Assembly (NCBI GenBank): GCA_964030475.1
Contig: CAXIPT010000016.1
Coordinates: forward strand, 62,001-126,000
Length of the DNA stretch: 64,000 nucleotides
Reading direction: 5' to 3'
Source: Tethya wilhelma
Taxonomy: Eukaryota > Porifera > Demospongiae > Tethyida > Tethyidae
Part shown: piece by piece, positions 45,589-56,961 of the stretch
Layout of the letters: every line of letters begins with the position of its first letter
Numbering within the stretch: position 1 is the first letter of the stretch
Position numbers and translations under genes: made by a program
Notes under the pieces: generated by a model
Seen by the model: the letters and a program-made list of their open reading frames with translations, nothing else
What the model was told of the DNA's origin: nothing
The model's database searches: none

Positions 45589-48283
45589 ATGTCTTCTAAC
45601 AGAAAGAGACCTCGAGCTCGAGATGATTGCATGAGATTAACTGCATTCTTCAAAAGGTATATTATATATATATTAAGTACAAAATTAATAGGAATGTTAT
45701 GCATGACAACGTAAAAATTAAGTATACACACACTGCTAATAATATAACACATGATTATAGAGTTGAGAGAGAAGAGGCTGATCACACAGAATCACTTGGC
45801 CCACCCACAAGTACTGACCCTGATCCATCTACTTCATCAGCAGTGTCAGGTAGGACTGATGATAGAGACACCACTCCTAGTAGTACCCCTCCACCAAGTC
45901 TTGATACACCAAGTGTAGAAGGACGTATAGATCTTGGAGAGATAGTTCAAGCCGCTAGCTCTTGGGATAGTTTGAAGTCGTTGGTAAGCAAAGTATCAGA
46001 TGACAAAAGAAAGCAATATCTTTCATGTCACTCCAAACCTTCTTCCTCTGACACTCTTTACTCTCATCCAGTTACCAAAGCTGGCAAGACTTGGAAAGCA
46101 TCTTTCCAAATTCAATGGCTACTACGGTTTCCTTGGTTGTCGTATAGATCAATTCTTGAAGGAGGTATTTGTAGATATTGCATTCTCTTTCCCCAGCAGC
46201 CAGATAGAGGGGAGACATTAGGTCATAGTAGCAGATCAGGAGTTTTGGTTTTGTCTGCTTACAAGGGTCCATTTTCCAAAGCACTGGGAAAGGATGGTGT
46301 TCTTGTTTTACATGATAAAACAGTGATGCACTGTCGCGCTGCTGAGAGAGTTGATACATTTTTGCGTAATTACACACATCCAGCTGAGAGAGTTGATTAT
46401 CGACTTATGGCATCCCGAGACAAGTTAGCAGAAGAAAACAAGCATATCCTGAAACAAATAATTTTTGCCACAGAGTTTTTAGCAAAACAAGGTTTGCCTT
46501 TTAGAGGACATCGAGATGACAAAGTTGATTTTTCTGTAACTGATGTGAATCAAGGCAATTTTGTAGCTGTCTTACAACTTATGGCCAAAGAAGATAGTAT
46601 CTTAAACAAACATCTCCACTCTGCAAAACAAAATGCAAAGTATACAAGTAAGACGATTCAAAATGAAGGAGTACACATTTATGCATCTAAAATCAGAGAG
46701 AGAGTAACTAAACCAGTAAGAGAGGGAAGCTTACCTTATACAGTTATTGCCGACGAGACCACAGATCAGTATTCCAATGGGGAAGTCCTCACTGTTTGTT
46801 TGAGATTTGTAGACCTGTTTTCACCTCAAAATCCTCACATCAAAGAATGTCTCTTGACATTCCTTCATCTCCAACGAGCAACTGCTAGTGGAATTGTCTC
46901 TAAGCTCCTCGAAGCCATTGCTGATCCATCAGTCTCTCTTGATCCAGGCAATATTCGTGGCCAAGCTTATGATGGTGCTTCAGTGATGTCATCAGAAATT
47001 TCAGGAGTTCAAGCTAGAATCAAAGAGATTAGTCCACGGGCAGTCTACACTCACTGCTATTCACACTGCTTAAATCTGTCTGTTGCTGCTTCCTGTGATG
47101 TGCAGGAAGTTAGAAATCTTGTTTCCACAATAAATGAGGCACATTTTTTCCTGTCAAATAGCCCCAAACGACAGAGAATGTTTGAGCTAACAGTTTCAGA
47201 ATTCTTACCAGCTTCTTCACATAGCAAACTACCTGGTTTGTGCAAGACTAGGTGAGTAGAGAGACACACATGCTTCGAGGTCTTTCTTGAGCTTTATGAG
47301 CCGCTAGTCATTTTTTTGGATGCAATTTTATCTCCTCATGAGTATCCTCAACTGAGCTCTAATGAAGGTAGTTGGAACTGGGATACTGAGACTCGGGTGA
47401 AAGCACAAGGATTGAAAGCATCTTTGTCTTCATTTCAGAACATTGCTGTGTTTGTCATACCAAGAATGTGTTGGATGAGGCAAAATCTCTATCTGCAAAG
47501 CTACAGAAGCGTGACCAGGATGCATATGAGGCTTTCACAATGGTTGATGATGTCAAAAAGAGAGTAGCATCCATAAGAACAAATCTTGACAGTGTTTTTG
47601 ATTTATGGTATGATGAGATTTTGAAACTAGCCGACATAATTGGAGCTGAAGAGAGTGTTCCGAGGAAGACAAGTAGACAGAGAAACAGGAGCAATGTTCC
47701 TAGCACAAGTCCGCTGGAATACTACAAAAGAGCTGTTGCTGTTCCACTTTTAGATTCTCTGTTAACTCAACTAAATGATAGATTTAGTGATGAGAATAGT
47801 CACCAGGCTGCTATTCTCTGCCTCATACCCTCGGTGATGTGTTCCAGTACTACCAGCATTATCGAACTCTCAGAGAAGCGTGATGATTTACTCTACTGGA
47901 GTGATGATCTACCAAGTCCATTATCCCTTACAAGTGAGTTACACAGATGGCAAACTCTGTGGAAAGATGGTGAAGCTAGCAGTACACCAGACAATCTCCT
48001 TCGAGCTTTAGGCTCTTGTGATGCTGACTCTTTCCCTAACATTCATCGTCTGTTGTTGATTGGCTGCACTCTACCAATCACCAATGCTGAGGCAGAAAGA
48101 ACCTTTTCTCTTCTTCGAAGACTGAAGACCTACACGCGGTCTACACTGGCTGAAGAACATTTTGCAGACCTAGCTGTGATGGCAATGCACTATGGGGAAA
48201 GGATACCAGTAGATGATGTCTTGCAGACTTTTATTCACTTGCACCCACGTAAATTGTTCAAAACTTCTCTCTTGGAAGACTAA
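45589..48283 (+). pseudogene. hAT transposase with TTF-type zinc finger / DUF4371-like region
   Basis: Exon 1 45589-45656 (MSSNRKRPRARDDCMRLTAF), intron, then from 45761. The order is that of TTF-zinc-finger hAT proteins: TTF-type finger (CRYCILFPQ with upstream FPWL), RHRDDK-like FRGHRDDKVDF, catalytic block YTVIADETTDQYSNGEVLTV, CYSHCLNLSVAASC, and the C-terminal dimerisation domain (LLLIGCTLPITNAEAERTFS, LRRLKTYTRSTL). Two lesions are visible: TGA at about 47251-47253 in place of the Trp of KTRW, and loss of one A near 47457 that shifts the frame. Both are single-base changes, so decay is recent. Confidence 0.9.
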
Positions 48284-48419
48284 AAGTTAACTTCATCATT
48301 AATTAATTATAGTAGGTTAAAATAGTTGAACATAGCGAACAGTAAATTGTACACTTTTACTTGTTTGTATATATATATGCTGCTTCAATTTATCACCATG
48401 TACTTTGCACTTAAGTTGT

Positions 48420-48524
48420 GGGTGTGGCTAACACTAATTAGTGGGCGTGGCTTCTGAAAATTTTTCCGCGCGCTCTGCGCGCATTTCCTCAACCCCACTA
48501 AACTCAAAATCCTGGATCCGCCCC
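48420..48524. mobile_element. 3' end of the hAT element, cut at an N
   Basis: The segment GGGCGTGGCTTCTGAAAATT...CCTGGATCCGCC is the same as the end of the small element at 52058-52421 (GGGCGTGGCTACATAAAATT...TAGATCCGCCACTG). The last few bases are replaced by the N at 48525. Confidence 0.65.
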
Positions 48525-48525
48525 N

Positions 48526-50818
48526 CTAAATCAGCCAAACCGCTAATATTAAATTTTTGTGCTATACCACATAATATAATATTATACCATACCAAGGATG
48601 ATCATGCATCAGACTCTTCCTCTCGTATGCACAACTGTAGTGAGAATTGCATCATCCATTACTTTATTTAGTTTCAGAATGAATTATTTAATCTTTGAGT
48701 TTACTAGTTGTATGACTATCAAAGAAATTGGCTGTCTTGTCTTAGCACCCAACTACGAATATACACTTCACCTTCCTAGCTGTGTACAAATAGCAGCACA
48801 ACTACTAAGGATCAAGTCATATTGATGCCTCAGCTAAACTGGTCTCAATCGCATACTTCACCCGTTTGCTGATGTTCTTCAATGACTGCAGATGTTATTA
48901 ATAAGAGCAGCACAGGCTAATTGTGACTTATTTGCCCAGATTTATATGTGAAAACTAGTGAACTTCCAGGTAAGTATCAAATGACAAGTTACATTTAGTT
49001 TTAGTGCTTCATCATATGCTGCCAACATGCCAGTCAGAAGAAGTAAACAAATCTTTCCATCCTGATTGCTATTTAAAGTTGAATACAATGTGGCTTATCC
49101 CCTTTCTCACTCACCCTCAAAATTTATTTTTATTTGTGAATAAGTAGTTGTTTTATGAAACTGGAAAACATAGAATGGGAGCTCATTTTTGTACACTATT
49201 ATAATAATTATATAATATTATATATAATTATATATATGCATGCATGTGTCACATATATGCATGGTTATTTTTTCATTTCAGAATATTGTAGTACATGAGG
49301 TTAGGGAAATTATCCTCAAAACTATTTCAGTCACAATAAATTATGTTAACAGTCTACAGTGCAAAACTGCTAATAGTTAATAATTCTGTGAAAACTTGAC
49401 AGCATGTGTCACCTGCCTTTACAAGTAGCCCATCGATTTGTATTAAATTAAATACCAAATTACCAATTGCACTATGTTCAAGTATAACTGATCATCACAG
49501 TCATTAAGAGAGTTAATTGATACTTCTTTCAAGAGTTTGAAGACTGCTACAACTGCATGAATGGAATATGCGTCACTGGTACATGTACAGTAACGGGAGT
49601 CTCTGAATCACTACTAAGAGCACTCTCTGACCCATACAGCAATGGATCAAAAGTAACATGCGGTTTTCAGTTGATAGTGGGTGTGAATTCCAAGCTTCCT
49701 GAAATGATGAAAGAGAATATGTAATGCAGTGAGAACAAATCAGCTTCATTTTCAGTATTCAGTACACCCATGCATTTACTTGACTTCTATAAGAAGAGCA
49801 AAGTACGGGAGACTACTGAGTATATGTCTCTCCACAAACGTTCTATCCTAGTATTGTGCACGCTGAAACCTGCAATGTAAGGCCATTACGAAGAAATTGC
49901 TTGTTTCCGGTAACCCGACCGACCCATAAATTGGTGTTCGGAAGCAAAATCTTTTTAGATGATACTTTGGGCAAAGGTCAATGATATGTTAATTATATTC
50001 ATATTTGCTCGGGTGTGTAGACATGTGCATGCAGCCAGCTAATTGCAATTGCGCAACAACAGTGCAAGGCCAAGGGCGTGCTCTGCGGACACTGAGGCTA
50101 GAGACGCTGGAGAAGATATGGCAAGCTCTTTGGTCGGTGTTTGCATGTCTGTGGTGTGTGGATCTAAGGTCTAAGTCAGAGATAAGATTGTATTGGCACA
50201 ACCACATTGGCTGACCTTTTTGAAGAGGTCAAACCTCGTGACACTGCCACTGTATATATATAGCACAGAAGATGTGAGTGTAAGCTGTGCAACTAAGGCT
50301 GGGAGCACTAATTGGCTGGACAGTGAATTAAGTAATGATGTTGGCTTGTTGATAAATAACTTTCAGTGCAAATATATCCAATTTAAGATTCATTCTGGTC
50401 CTGAAATGGATCCTCCCAGCCCCAAGCATGCTAGACGTACAGTTACTGATGTGTTGATGAGTGGTGCTAGAGCCAAAGACAAGCTTCCAAAGAAAAAAAT
50501 CTGGGATAAATCGTAAGGAGAGGCTTTTCAATGACATAAGGTCACACCTTGAAGCGCAGAAGGTCGGATTCTCTTCAACAGCCTCTGAAACAGATGGCTA
50601 TGAAGTGGTCAATGTTTTAACCAATTGTCTGTGGAACATTGATGCCAACCACAAAACTCTTGAGCAAGCCACAGTCAAGAGGGGACAAGCTAAGGTTCCT
50701 AGAATACCTGATTGTTGGAAAAGTTTTCGTGGCTACAATGATTACAAGGCCAAGAAACAGATGAAACCCAGGCTCAATGCATCAGAGTTACATCAGGCAG
50801 CACAAGATCTCTTTCACA
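48526..50818. repeat. segmental duplication, copy B
   Basis: Matches 26337-28581 from just after the N at 48525. The copy continues into the full-length DDE element C beyond 50818. Confidence 0.85.
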
Positions 50819-53778
50819 TTGCAGGCTTCCCATCTCTTCACAATGATATGTGGAAGGGTGTTAAGCAAGATATTGAAGGTCTTGCTCTAACATTGGATGG
50901 CTACGCAGAGGTTCTAGATGAATCAAATGTGAAACAGCAAGAAAGACGGAAGCAAGAAGAACCAGCTAGACAAGTAAGCATTGCAACATGTATCTGCACT
51001 GCAGGTGCTCTGTAACTTTGTGTAAAGTATTTTGTCATTAAAATAACTGTACACCTCTTTCTGGCTTATTATTAAATTTGTGTGGTTTTGTGTGTGTGTG
51101 TGTGTCAACTTAGGTGATGCAAGATGCAGTACTCATTCACAAGTCAAGAGGTGAACTACACACAACATCTGTGGAACTGGACAGTTTGTTGGAAACTGAA
51201 GATTGCTACAAACCAGTATTCCTTGGAGATCCTTCATTTTACAAAGCAATGAGCAGCATGTAGAGGCATCGGTTCTTAGAAAATCTCTCCCTTCCATTTC
51301 CCGTCGATGTATTAAAGTACAGTCCAGATGGTATTCTTGAAAACACCGTAGAAAGTGCCTTTATCTCGTACACTGTCTGACATGATGACAGATGCAGTGC
51401 CGATGACAATTCAGTTGAAGTTGAAACTTCCTGAATATCACTCGAGGCAGCAACGACTTGATTTTAACAAGTCATACAGCAATATAGTAAAGATTACACC
51501 AGCAATCAGAAGATCTTTGTATCACAGGTGATGCTAATTCTAGCCCCAACCCCGAGATGGATACTCGTTTGCACCTTGCTCTTTTAGGAGAATCTCCAGA
51601 GATCATTTTTGATCTTCGAAGATTAAATTCTGGTCGTGTGCCATCCTTTGAAGAGTTTTTTGAGATGCTAGGAAAAGTCGTTGAGGAATGGATTGCTGCA
51701 GATGAACGAAGACATGGGGTAGCACATTTGTCTCACTATTTATCACTGAGAGAGCTGTGTGAAACAGTGAAAGCTTGATGCCCACCAGACACTCCAATTC
51801 CATCTGAAGACCTGGTTCGTCTACAGTTCGCCCCAAAACGTTTGAGCGCACATGCTTCTTCCAATTTTACGGGACGTTTTCAAGTGCAGTATAAAATTCA
51901 AGTTGGCCAACTACATCTGAAACATGTGGATGATCACTACTGTGCAGCCATGTTTAAGTACCTACAGCATTAAAGTCAAAGGACTTTGCACTTTAGTGTT
52001 TGCTGATGACAAATTGAAAATTAACATAGGTGAACCAGGTGCTCTTGTGTCCACAGGCAGTGGCGGATTTAGGCATGGTTCCATGGGTTCCATGGAACCC
52101 CCCTTTCAGCTGAGACCTCGCATTATAATTAACTGTGCAGATTGGAAAAGGTCAAGCTGGAACCCTCCTTTCAACTTAAAAATACTAAAAGCAACTCAAA
52201 ATCACACTGAATATTAGTTTTTTGTGAAAAATATAGAGTTTCTGACTCTCTCTTGCCGTTTTTTTCTTCCACTCAGGCTTTTTTGGCAAAATTTTAGCTG
52301 CACGAGCGCTAAAGGGGCGGGGCTGTTGCGACCCGAAGTGGGCGTGGCTACATAAAATTTTTCGCGCGCTCCGCGCGCATTGATTAGAACCCCCCTATAC
52401 AATTTCCTAGATCCGCCACTGACAGGGGGGCGTGGGAAGAAGACATTGGCCCCTACAGTAACAGAGTTATCTGCACTTGACCACGATGTACAGAGCAAGG
52501 GATCATTGACTCCTTCAGTTACCATGATATGTGACATTCCCAAAGATATTGATAGTTCCTTTTATCGTGGTGAGGTACGAGTGTGCCTCAAGTCCGTTTC
52601 GACATGCAACTGAGTTGGCCAAGGGTGATGTACCACCAATTCTGTTCATGTATACCAATGGTTATTACTATTACTCAGTTAAAGTTGCCTTGATTTGCCT
52701 GTTTTTGGAACTTAATCTAGATTTTCTTGTCGCAGCCAGAACTGCTCCTGGTCACAGTTGGCTAAACCCAGTGGAAAGAGTGATGTCAGTGCTCAACTTG
52801 GCCTTGCAGAAGGTTGCATTAGCTCAGGACCCTACAGAGAATATGGAGAGTGTATTAAAGTCATGTAACTCCATGGCCGATATTCGAAAGGCTGCAACTA
52901 CTCAACTTGGATTGAAAGGAGAATGGTTGAAGTCATTGGAGTCAATTATTCAGCTCTTGAATGATCGATTTAAGCGTCTCTCACTCAAAGGGAAACCGAT
53001 CTATACAGAAGAGTGTGCAGAAGAATTTGAAATTGAGATTATGATGGAACTGATTCACACGATTGACCCAGCTGTTAATGTAAGTCACTTACAGCAGAAA
53101 GATGTTGGCAAATATGATCTTCTAAAGAAATTTTAAGAAACACACACTCGAAGTCGTCATTACGTCATTACTCCTTCCAGATAAGGAAATGTACAGATGA
53201 CTCATGTAATGTTTGCAAAGGACATAGGCTTGATGACCAACATTTCTCACTGTGCCATTGGTTACCAGACCCAGAACCCAATCCTATCGATCCTGTACAT
53301 TACCTTCCTTTTTCTAGCTTGTATGGTCAAAAGACAAATGAAAAATTCAGGCCTAGTCTGGTAGCAAAGGCAGCCAGTGAAGATCCTACAAAGGAATTCA
53401 TCACATTTCACTGCACAACGAGCATGTGATGTTGTCTTATGTGGTGAGTGTTTGAAGCCTAGAGTTGTGTTTTCTCAATATGTACTTTCTTCAGCTGAAG
53501 TGAATAGTCTGAGTATTGTTAAAGAAAGTGCTGTGTACGTGTGTGGTTCAGAACTGTTTTCATCAGAAGAGCCTAGTTATAGCAAAGTGTATGTCAGAAA
53601 TTTAGAGTGTGAATCACCAATTAAAGCAGCATACTATTCAAGCAATTTACCTCTACCTTTGATTTGCTTCTACTGTGGATGCTTCAATGCCACAAGAAAC
53701 AAAAATTGGTTAAAACTGTTATGCCTTTGTGTGAAGAGTGTGCACAACACAAACCTCAAGTGTTCAAGTTTCCATTGA
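50118..53778 (+). pseudogene. transposase-like gene of element C, decayed
   Basis: Starts MASSLVGVCMSVVCG. Recognisable blocks in order: HSGPEMDPPSPKHARRTV; LFHIAGFPSLHNDMWKGVKQ; a region around 51557 (DTRLHLALLGESPEIIFDLR); VALICLFLELNLDFLVAART followed by APGHSWLNPVERVMS; and a Cys-rich C-terminus (CDVVLCGECLKPRV, ICFYCGCFNAT). The ARTAPGHSWLNPVERVMS block looks like the last acidic motif of a DDE/D nuclease (inference). Lesions: stop near 50259 (TATATATAG), an extra A near 50497 shifting the frame, a TAG near 51263, and the MITE insertion. I do not know a named family; similar unnamed proteins occur in invertebrate genomes as far as I recall. Confidence 0.6.
52058..52421. mobile_element. 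hAT-derived MITE, CAGTGGCGGA ends
   Basis: Inverted ends CAGTGGCGGATTTA and TAGATCCGCCACTG, flanked by a 5-bp duplication ACAGG (52053-52057, 52422-52426). It lies in a coding part of element C; removing it with one ACAGG rejoins VSTG to GRGKKTLAPTV. Its 3' end matches the end of the hAT element at 48420-48524, so it is probably a deletion derivative of that family. Confidence 0.85.
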
Positions 53779-54034
53779 ATAAAGTAGCCACTGCAAAAGA
53801 AGACTCTTGATATATCCTGTTTTTTAATGTATACATGACATGCAAACTCTTTTATGAATGTTTAGTAAACTACTTCCGGTGTTTGGGAAGTGGGTGGGGC
53901 CACTGTTGCACAAGTGGGTGGGGCTACTCGGTTAGTAGCTCCGACCGACTGACCCTATTTCAATTATTAGAACCGGGTTACCGGAAACAAACAATTTCTT
54001 CGTAGTGGCCTAAGATGCTCTATTATACATACTG

Positions 54035-54378
54035 ATAGGTACTAAAAAATTACGGGACATTAAAATTGCATGCGCGAAAATTTTGGGCCACACCCCCTGC
54101 AAAAGTACGAAGTGCAAAATGGATCTTAGCATGACAAACACCGTCAGAAAGCACAAGAACTTAGATTATTGCTTTGTTAGCCTTTTTAGACAAATTTGGG
54201 ACAGTATAGAGTTAAAAAAAGCTAAATTTTGAAAACAAGGGTTGGATTTTTCTGGAAAAAGCACATTTCTGTCTGAAATCCAGGACATTTCAGGTAAATT
54301 TGGATTTCCAGGCGGGACACGGGACAGAGGCTTCAAATCTGAGACTGTCCCGGAAGTTCCGGGATAGTTGGCACCTAT
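54035..54378. mobile_element. MITE, ATAGGTAC / GGCACCTAT ends
   Basis: Imperfect inverted ends; the interior has GGGACAT and CTGTCCCGGAAGTTCCGGGA, like the elements at 23204 and 24087. It begins 25 bp after the right end of element C. Confidence 0.5.
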
Positions 54379-55589
54379 AATTATAGCCCTTAATTTCTTC
54401 CATGTACTGCCAGACACGAATATTCTTACCGCCATAATTAGAACGAATTCTTGATAGAAGCAACTGATGCTTTTTAAAGACAGTTCAGTATGGTTACTGA
54501 CTTGTTATTCGAACAGCATGGATCTACGTATCAACAATTTCCACTTCATTCATTTAGGATTTCCATCTAAGTGCCAAAGGGCATTAGGCCTTGCAACCAT
54601 ATAGGTATGACGTCGAATAGGTGGAGCAATAGATTGTTGTCCAGTAACACGATGAATAGCTTGTCACTATTTGTTTTTTCTTTGGACAAAAATCTATAAT
54701 TTTTTAAAAGACAAAAATTATAGTAGGCTAGCAGACAGACACATAACATATACACACACACAATCACACATCAGATCCAGCGGTTCACTGGTAATGATCG
54801 TCAACGTTAGAAATTAGCTTGTGGAAATCGTGGCCGAGTCAGCTACTAGAGTGTTCAAGTTATTATATGATTAAAACTGCAGCGTATTGTCTCAAAATCG
54901 CCCTATACTCTGTCTGAGTTGAGTTGGCACTCACTTTTGCACGAATAACTCACGAACAGAAAATGCAAATTGGACAGGACTTGGACGAATCTGCTCAGCT
55001 CTCCCACCCGGACAAAATATATAAAAAGCGCTTTGCTGTTCTTCTTGGAACTGGAGAAACAAAACTTGCCATACAAAGCAATGCAAGCCATTTTGCATTC
55101 TTTCTAATTAACGCTCACTCTCACCTTTAAATTATGTGACGTTTACGTAGAGCATCCGTAGAGCTCACGTGCACTTTGTTTATCACGCTGCGCATTCTTT
55201 GCACAACACATGGAAGGTCAACCAGATGGCCAACTCAGCTCAGACAGAGTATAGAGTGGATCTCAGAGCACCTAAATTTGCAAAAACTTTCTGGGGGGTG
55301 GCATGCCCTCAGACCCCCCTAGTGAGGCACATTTCTTCGAAACATTGTGCAAGGGCTTTGCCCCTGGCCTGAGCACATCGTCCGGCACTGCACATGTACA
55401 CACACACACACACACACACAAAGCGAACACACAAACAAACACACTTCTCAAGCCCAGCATAAAAACAGTGATGCAAAATTTATAGCTAATCAGCCTTTTG
55501 TGATTGTGAATGTCCTGGAACCATCACTTCACTGAATCTTGGAAACTTTTGCATAACAGGGAACACTACTCAGCATCGGAAATATTTAA
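54379..55589. other. no gene; repeat fragments
   Basis: No supported exon. About 55250-55370 carries the GGCATGCCCTCAGACCCCCC phrase of the CAGGCCCG MITE group, followed by a CA run. Confidence 0.45.
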
Positions 55590-55982
55590 ACAAGTAAAAA
55601 AAAAACATTGAAATGTAATGAGATTTAGGAATGGCTAAATCGTAAAAAGAATGTAAACAAGATGGAATGGCTGTTAGAGTGTGTGCAGAATTCTTCCTGT
55701 ATGGGCTGCATTTAACGAACTCCTTATTGAGTCTCTCATTTTGCCCACAGGAAGAATTCCTTATACACTCTAACAACCATTCCATCTTGCTTGCGTTCTT
55801 TTTATGCGCCTATCAATGTAATGCCCCACCCCCCCCTCCCACTCTTACGTGGGGCCATGGTAGGAGAATTGACGTTGAGACTGGTCCCCCAGTGAGGGGC
55901 ATTTGATATTTCCGTCCACTATTTGTTGTATGTTCCGCATATTTACATGTACGGATTCTCTCCACGTGCTGAGTTTTAAACT

Positions 55983-56894
55983 ATGGAGACTGGCGCTAGG
56001 GCTACTGCCGCAGCTGATGCTGCCACTGACACTACTACCACTGTCTCTGACACTGCTCAGAACTCAAGTACACCTACAGAGACCAGGAAAGTGCTTGTTC
56101 ACCTTGGTGCAAACAGTCGTGTGGTGACATTGATCGATGCTGATTTGAGAGCAGCTATTTTGTGGACCTTTCACGATGTACAGGAGGCATCTGGTTTTGT
56201 GATCCAGATAAAGGACACAGATTGGGGGGAGTTTATAGATTTAGAAGAGGGCCAGAAGATCCCAGACCGCTCTGTGTTGAAGGTTGTACCCCAGGTAAAT
56301 AGTAGTTTTTGTTTTTTATATTGAAAAACACAAGTCTCATCTGAATGACTATGTCCAAAAAGATACACCAAATACACATGTTATTTTGTTTGAAATATAG
56401 ACTCAAACTACTACTGAGACAATGAGCCATCCTTCACCTGTTGCTGAACAGTCGGCTCAGGTGAGTTTGATATTCAGGCTATGTACATGACTGTACATAC
56501 TACTTTGAACTCTGCTCTTATCTTGTAGCCAAGTACACAGAATCTACACCGAGTTCCTTGCTGCCCCAAATGAGTGTGTATTTCATGCATATGTCAACCT
56601 CATGTTTGTGACATGAACATGTACTTGAGTAAACTGTAAACATGCAATCTAGTGGGCAGGTTTAGACTTGTTTTTCTTTTTGTTTTTTTTCACCCTTTCT
56701 TTAATAATTGCTTTGATGTTTAGGTCCAAACAACACTTGTTGCTTCTGGTGATGAAACAATGCAGGTTTCTTCAAATCTTGCAACGGTAAGCCTGTGTAC
56801 ACACATCTGTAATAAGTCCAATGTCCAATCATTTTTCCCCGAGTGAGTCTCTCTCTTCCTCTCTCTCTCTCCCTGTGTGTGTGTATGTGTGTGT

Positions 56895-56961
<67 letters not shown>

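Larger units (their letters stand above)
49881..54010 (+). mobile_element. DDE element C, 4.1 kb, 3-bp TAA target duplication
   Basis: 49881-49917 and 53974-54010 are inverted repeats (GGCCATTACGAAGAAATTG on the left, two mismatches over 37 bp). TAA stands on each side (49878-49880, 54011-54013). It contains one long multi-exon transposase-like gene, interrupted by a MITE at 52058-52421. TAA/TTA duplication resembles PIF-Harbinger, but the protein does not look like a Harbinger pair. Confidence 0.8.

Noticed and set aside
53377..53778. A separate Cys-rich gene
   Set aside because: It is the C-terminal part of the element C transposase-like protein, separated only by frame damage.
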